NCBI RefSeq assembly: GCF_003935425.1
Contig: NZ_RHQN01000001.1
Location: 682,001 to 746,000, forward strand
DNA: 64,000 bases
Direction: 5' to 3'
Source of the DNA: Pseudomonas sp. v388
GTDB taxonomy: Bacteria; Pseudomonadota; Gammaproteobacteria; Pseudomonadales; Pseudomonadaceae
Under the pieces are notes generated by a model. It worked only from the letters and a program-made list of their open reading frames with translations, was not told the origin of the DNA and ran no database searches. This document shows, piece after piece, positions 61,420 through 64,000 of this stretch (positions within the stretch are counted from its first letter, which is position 1; every line of letters starts with the position of its first letter). The position numbers and the translations under genes were made by a program.

Positions 61420-62718
61420 TCAGACGGCGCTGGCTTCGTCGTGGATGGCGGCGGTTCCGCTGGCCTGCCCGGCGACCTGTGCCTGTTGCAAGGCACGCCA
61501 CGCGGCATTGGGGCTGACGCCGTTGAGGTAGTAATTGCCCAACGCCCGCTCGCGATAGATCGCCGGGTTGTGGGACGCCAGGGTGCGCGCGTTACGCCAG
61601 TGCCGGTCGAGGCGTCGGGTCTGGCTGGTGGCCGATGCGCCGCCGACTTCAAACAGCAAGGTGGTGGCTTCCAGCACTTGCTCCAGCACGATCTGCTGGG
61701 CCTGAAACGCGGTGACTTCCGCCTGGGTGTAATGGGCTTCCAGCGCCTGCCCGGCCAGTTCAGCGTCGTGTACGTTCTGCAGCACCTGCGCTACCGCCAG
61801 CACTTGCGACTGCGCAGCAAACGCCAGGCTCGACAAGCGCCCGACCACCCGCTGCACCAGCGGATCGTCCTTGGGGCTGGACTGCCCCGGCACACCGAAG
61901 GCGCGGGTGCGGCCCTGAACGAATTCGGTGGCATCACGCAGCACGGCACGGGCGATGCCGGCCAGGGTCGCCAGGTGGAATAACTGGTAGAACGCTGAGA
62001 TGTAAGATTCGCCCCGCTGCTCGCCCATGGCATAGCGGCGCAGCACGTACTGCTGGGGCACGCGAACGTTGTCGAAACGGGTGGTGCCGCTGCCGGACAA
62101 GCGTTGGCCGAAGCCGTCCCAGTCATCATCGCGACTGACGCCCGGCGCATCGGTGGGCACCACCACGCTGACGAAATCTTCATCGGCCAGCGCCGCAGCG
62201 GCGATCCAGTCGGCGTACAGCGTGCCGGTGCAATAGAATTTGGTGCCATTGAGCCGCCAGCCGCCCTCGCCGTCCGGCGTCAGGGTAACGCTGTTCTTGC
62301 TGGTGTCGCTGCGCTCGGCCATGGCTGCGCCCCACAATTGGCCGGCGACCACCTTGGGAAACCACTGCGCCTGGGACTCGGTTTCGCCCTTGGACAGGCG
62401 CCCTTCGACGAAGCCGAAATGCGCCCGCAGGATATGCGGCAGGTTGGAGTCGGCCTCACCCAGTTCGATCAGCAGTTCGAACAACTGCGGCAGGCTCGCC
62501 CCGCCACCGCCTTGCGCCTTGGGCACGCGCAACGCCCCGAACCCGGCATCGCGCAGCCAGGACACGGCGTCGTGAGCCAGCTCGCGGTTCTGTTCACGGG
62601 CCAGGGCCGTGTCGGCGATACGTTCGAAAATCTCGGCGAAAGGCGCTCGCAGGCGAGCGTATTCCGGGTTATGGACAGGGTTTAGCGGCAGGCCGCCGAC
62701 AGGTTGTTCAACGCTCAT
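61420..62718 (-). CDS. SfnB-family sulfur acquisition oxidoreductase
   Basis: A 432-residue acyl-CoA dehydrogenase-fold monooxygenase: FGALRVPKAQGGGGASLPQLF, WFPKVVAGQLWGAAMAERSD, NGTKFYCTGTLYADWIAAAA, GFGQRLSGSGTTRFDNVRV and the terminal LDRHWRNARTLASHNPAIY. The start is the ATG at 62718 behind AAGGAAC; an ATG five codons upstream is less well spaced. With the LLM enzyme it forms a two-monooxygenase set recalling DszC and DszA. No flavin reductase is nearby. Confidence 0.87.
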   Translation of the reverse strand: MSVEQPVGGLPLNPVHNPEYARLRAPFAEIFERIADTALAREQNRELAHDAVSWLRDAGFGALRVPKAQGGGGASLPQLFELLIELGEADSNLPHILRAHFGFVEGRLSKGETESQAQWFPKVVAGQLWGAAMAERSDTSKNSVTLTPDGEGGWRLNGTKFYCTGTLYADWIAAAALADEDFVSVVVPTDAPGVSRDDDWDGFGQRLSGSGTTRFDNVRVPQQYVLRRYAMGEQRGESYISAFYQLFHLATLAGIARAVLRDATEFVQGRTRAFGVPGQSSPKDDPLVQRVVGRLSSLAFAAQSQVLAVAQVLQNVHDAELAGQALEAHYTQAEVTAFQAQQIVLEQVLEATTLLFEVGGASATSQTRRLDRHWRNARTLASHNPAIYRERALGNYYLNGVSPNAAWRALQQAQVAGQASGTAAIHDEASAV

Positions 62719-62766
62719 ATCCGTTCCTTGCATCGTCGGGCTGCCGGGCAGCCGTGAAGAATGTCG

Positions 62767-63702
62767 TCATGCCTGTTTCACGCGCGGGTCCACCCAATGG
62801 TTGATCAGGTCCACCACCAGGTTCACCGCCACATAGATCGCCGCCGCCAGCAACGTGATGCCCAGCACCATGGGCACGTCCTTGCTGTTGGCCGCATCGA
62901 GCATCAGGCGCCCGATGCCTTGCCGGGAAAACAACAACTCCACTACCACCGCGCCGCCCAACAGGCTGGCGAAGACGAAACCGGCCAGGGTAATCAGCGG
63001 CACCAGGGCGTGGCGCAAGGCATGGCGCAGGCGCACGCCGGTTTCCGACAGGCCTCGGGCGCGAGCCATGGCGATAAAGGGTTGGTCGAGAATGTCTTCC
63101 AGTTCCTGACGCAGCACCTGGGTCAGCACCGCCGCGATGGGCAACGCCAGCGCCAGGGTCGGCAGGATCAGTGATTGCCAGCTGCCCGAGCCCGAAGGCG
63201 GCAGCACGTGCCAGTGAAAGGCGAACACCAGCAGCAACAGAATGCCGATCACGAACGACGGCGCCGAAGACAGCACCAGTTCGCTGCCCGACACCAGCGA
63301 ACGCACCCAAGGGCTGCGCTTGGCGGTGGTGATGGCGCTGATCACCGCCAACAGCACTGCGAGCACCGCCGCGCAGACCGACAGCTGCACCGTGGCGCCG
63401 ATCTGCGCGCCGATCGCTCGGGTGACTGGAATCCGCAGCCGATACGACTCGCCCAGATCACCTTGGGCCAGGCGCAGTACGTACTGGCCGTACTGCACGA
63501 TCAGCGGCTGGTCGAGTCCGTACTCAAGGCGCACGCGGGCGATCATCTCCGGCGTGGGCATCGACTCCGGACCGCCGAGAATCGCCAGGGCCGTGTCGCC
63601 GCCGCTGAGGTTGATCGCCAGGAACGTGAGCGTCGCCGCGCCCCACAGCACGCCCAGCCCGGCCAGCAGGCGCCAGCAAACATTGGATGCGATGCGCTTC
63701 AT
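62767..63702 (-). CDS. oligopeptide-type ABC permease (DppB-like, second system)
   Basis: A 311-residue permease. The N-terminal helix carries WGAATLTFLAINLSGGDTALAILGG, then GDLGESYRLRIPVTRAIGAQ and the coupling loop MARARGLSETGVRLRHALRHA. The start is the ATG at 63702, overlapping the binding-protein stop by 4 bases; an upstream in-frame start would lie inside that gene. Confidence 0.9.
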   Translation of the reverse strand: MKRIASNVCWRLLAGLGVLWGAATLTFLAINLSGGDTALAILGGPESMPTPEMIARVRLEYGLDQPLIVQYGQYVLRLAQGDLGESYRLRIPVTRAIGAQIGATVQLSVCAAVLAVLLAVISAITTAKRSPWVRSLVSGSELVLSSAPSFVIGILLLLVFAFHWHVLPPSGSGSWQSLILPTLALALPIAAVLTQVLRQELEDILDQPFIAMARARGLSETGVRLRHALRHALVPLITLAGFVFASLLGGAVVVELLFSRQGIGRLMLDAANSKDVPMVLGITLLAAAIYVAVNLVVDLINHWVDPRVKQA

Positions 63703-64000
63703 GGCGCCTCCGGTTCCAGCCACAGGCTGGGCAGAAAAACCGTGTTATGGGAGGTGTCGAAGATCACGCCCTTGAGCCGGTTGCGGTACGCCACCAGTAC
63801 ATGACTTTCAAACGATGGCACGACCGGCACCTGTTCGGTGAGGCGTTGCTGGGCCGCGCTGTACAGCGCGGCGACTCGCACGGGGTCCTGGCTGCGCCGC
63901 GCTTCGGACAACACCCGGTCCAGCTCGGTGTCACGGAAGCGCCCGCCGTTCTGGCCGATGCGTTTTTCCGAGGTGATGGAATCGCTGTGATAGAGGATGT
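63699..64000 (-). CDS. ABC substrate-binding protein, C-terminal end (cut by window)
   Basis: Only the last ~100 codons are in the window; the frame is open to the right edge (ILYHSDSITSEKRIGQNGG continuing inward). The segment RFRDTELDRVLSEARRSQDP and YSAAQQRLTEQVPVVPSFES is the C-terminal pattern of oligopeptide-family binding proteins. Its stop overlaps the permease start by 4 bases, so it is the first visible gene of the second importer operon. Confidence 0.85.
   Translation of the reverse strand, partial: ILYHSDSITSEKRIGQNGGRFRDTELDRVLSEARRSQDPVRVAALYSAAQQRLTEQVPVVPSFESHVLVAYRNRLKGVIFDTSHNTVFLPSLWLEPEAP

Noticed and set aside
58310-61531. A 1073-codon open frame on the plus strand
   Set aside because: It lies antisense to the permease, aldo/keto reductase and flavin monooxygenase genes. 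Its translation is rich in His, Gln, Arg and Gly with no recognisable domain, as expected for an antisense frame in GC-rich DNA.
1-64000. CRISPR arrays, tRNA/rRNA genes, insertion sequences, prophage or plasmid functions
   Set aside because: No spaced direct-repeat arrays, cloverleaf genes, transposase, integrase or replication motifs were recognised on either strand.

Overview
This window is best read as a chromosomal segment of a yellow-pigmented Pseudomonas. The protein families are close to pseudomonad ones: a stand-alone ~690-residue TreS, a SfnR/SfnB-type sulfur-scavenging set, and a Pseudomonas-type metallothionein. The GC-rich coding and the REP-like element with the core TGTAGGAGCCGGCTTGCTGG point the same way. 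The genus is an inference from family resemblance. I see no rRNA, tRNA, CRISPR array, transposase or phage gene.

Layout. 1-5.65 kb: an L-rhamnonate catabolic operon (transporter, dehydratase, transporter, aldolase, lactaldehyde dehydrogenase). 5.67-15.1 kb: an envelope and stress region. GalE can supply UDP-galactopyranose and Glf can convert it to UDP-galactofuranose; they are accompanied by a glycosyltransferase, a glycosidase-like protein and an ABC exporter, followed by a ferritin-like protein, a SRPBCC protein and a zinc alcohol dehydrogenase. 15.1-20 kb: a cupin, a DUF1264 lipoprotein, a metallothionein, a TonB-dependent receptor and an XRE-cupin regulator. 20.1-21.7 kb: a non-coding array of very long imperfect palindromes, with two full units and one collapsed unit. 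21.8-29.4 kb: a complete carotenoid cluster for zeaxanthin glucoside. crtE diverges from idi-crtX-crtY-crtI-crtB, in which every junction is a 4-base stop/start overlap, and crtZ converges on crtB.

29.4-36.7 kb: small regulator and transporter genes and an operon of SDR, MFS transporter and split transketolase whose substrate I cannot name. 36.8-42 kb: a GGDEF-EAL protein, a DUF1206 membrane protein and trehalose synthase. 42-44.8 kb: a LysR gene broken by a frameshift at an A8 run, a DJ-1/PfpI protein and a GlxA-type regulator.

45.2-64 kb: an organosulfur-scavenging region. It holds a sigma-54 activator resembling SfnR, three DszC/SfnB-type flavin monooxygenases, one NtaA/DszA-type flavin monooxygenase, an aldo/keto reductase, two sets of oligopeptide-type ABC importer genes (the second cut by the window end) and one MsbA-like ABC exporter. 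A well-formed sigma-54 promoter with an upstream GTTGC palindrome precedes the first importer operon. The proposed logic is uptake of organosulfur compounds, oxidative C-S cleavage with reduced flavin supplied from elsewhere, and control by the sigma-54 activator during sulfur limitation. Two AlgU-like promoters (before the ferritin-like and DUF1206 genes) suggest that part of the middle region belongs to an envelope or osmotic stress regulon.
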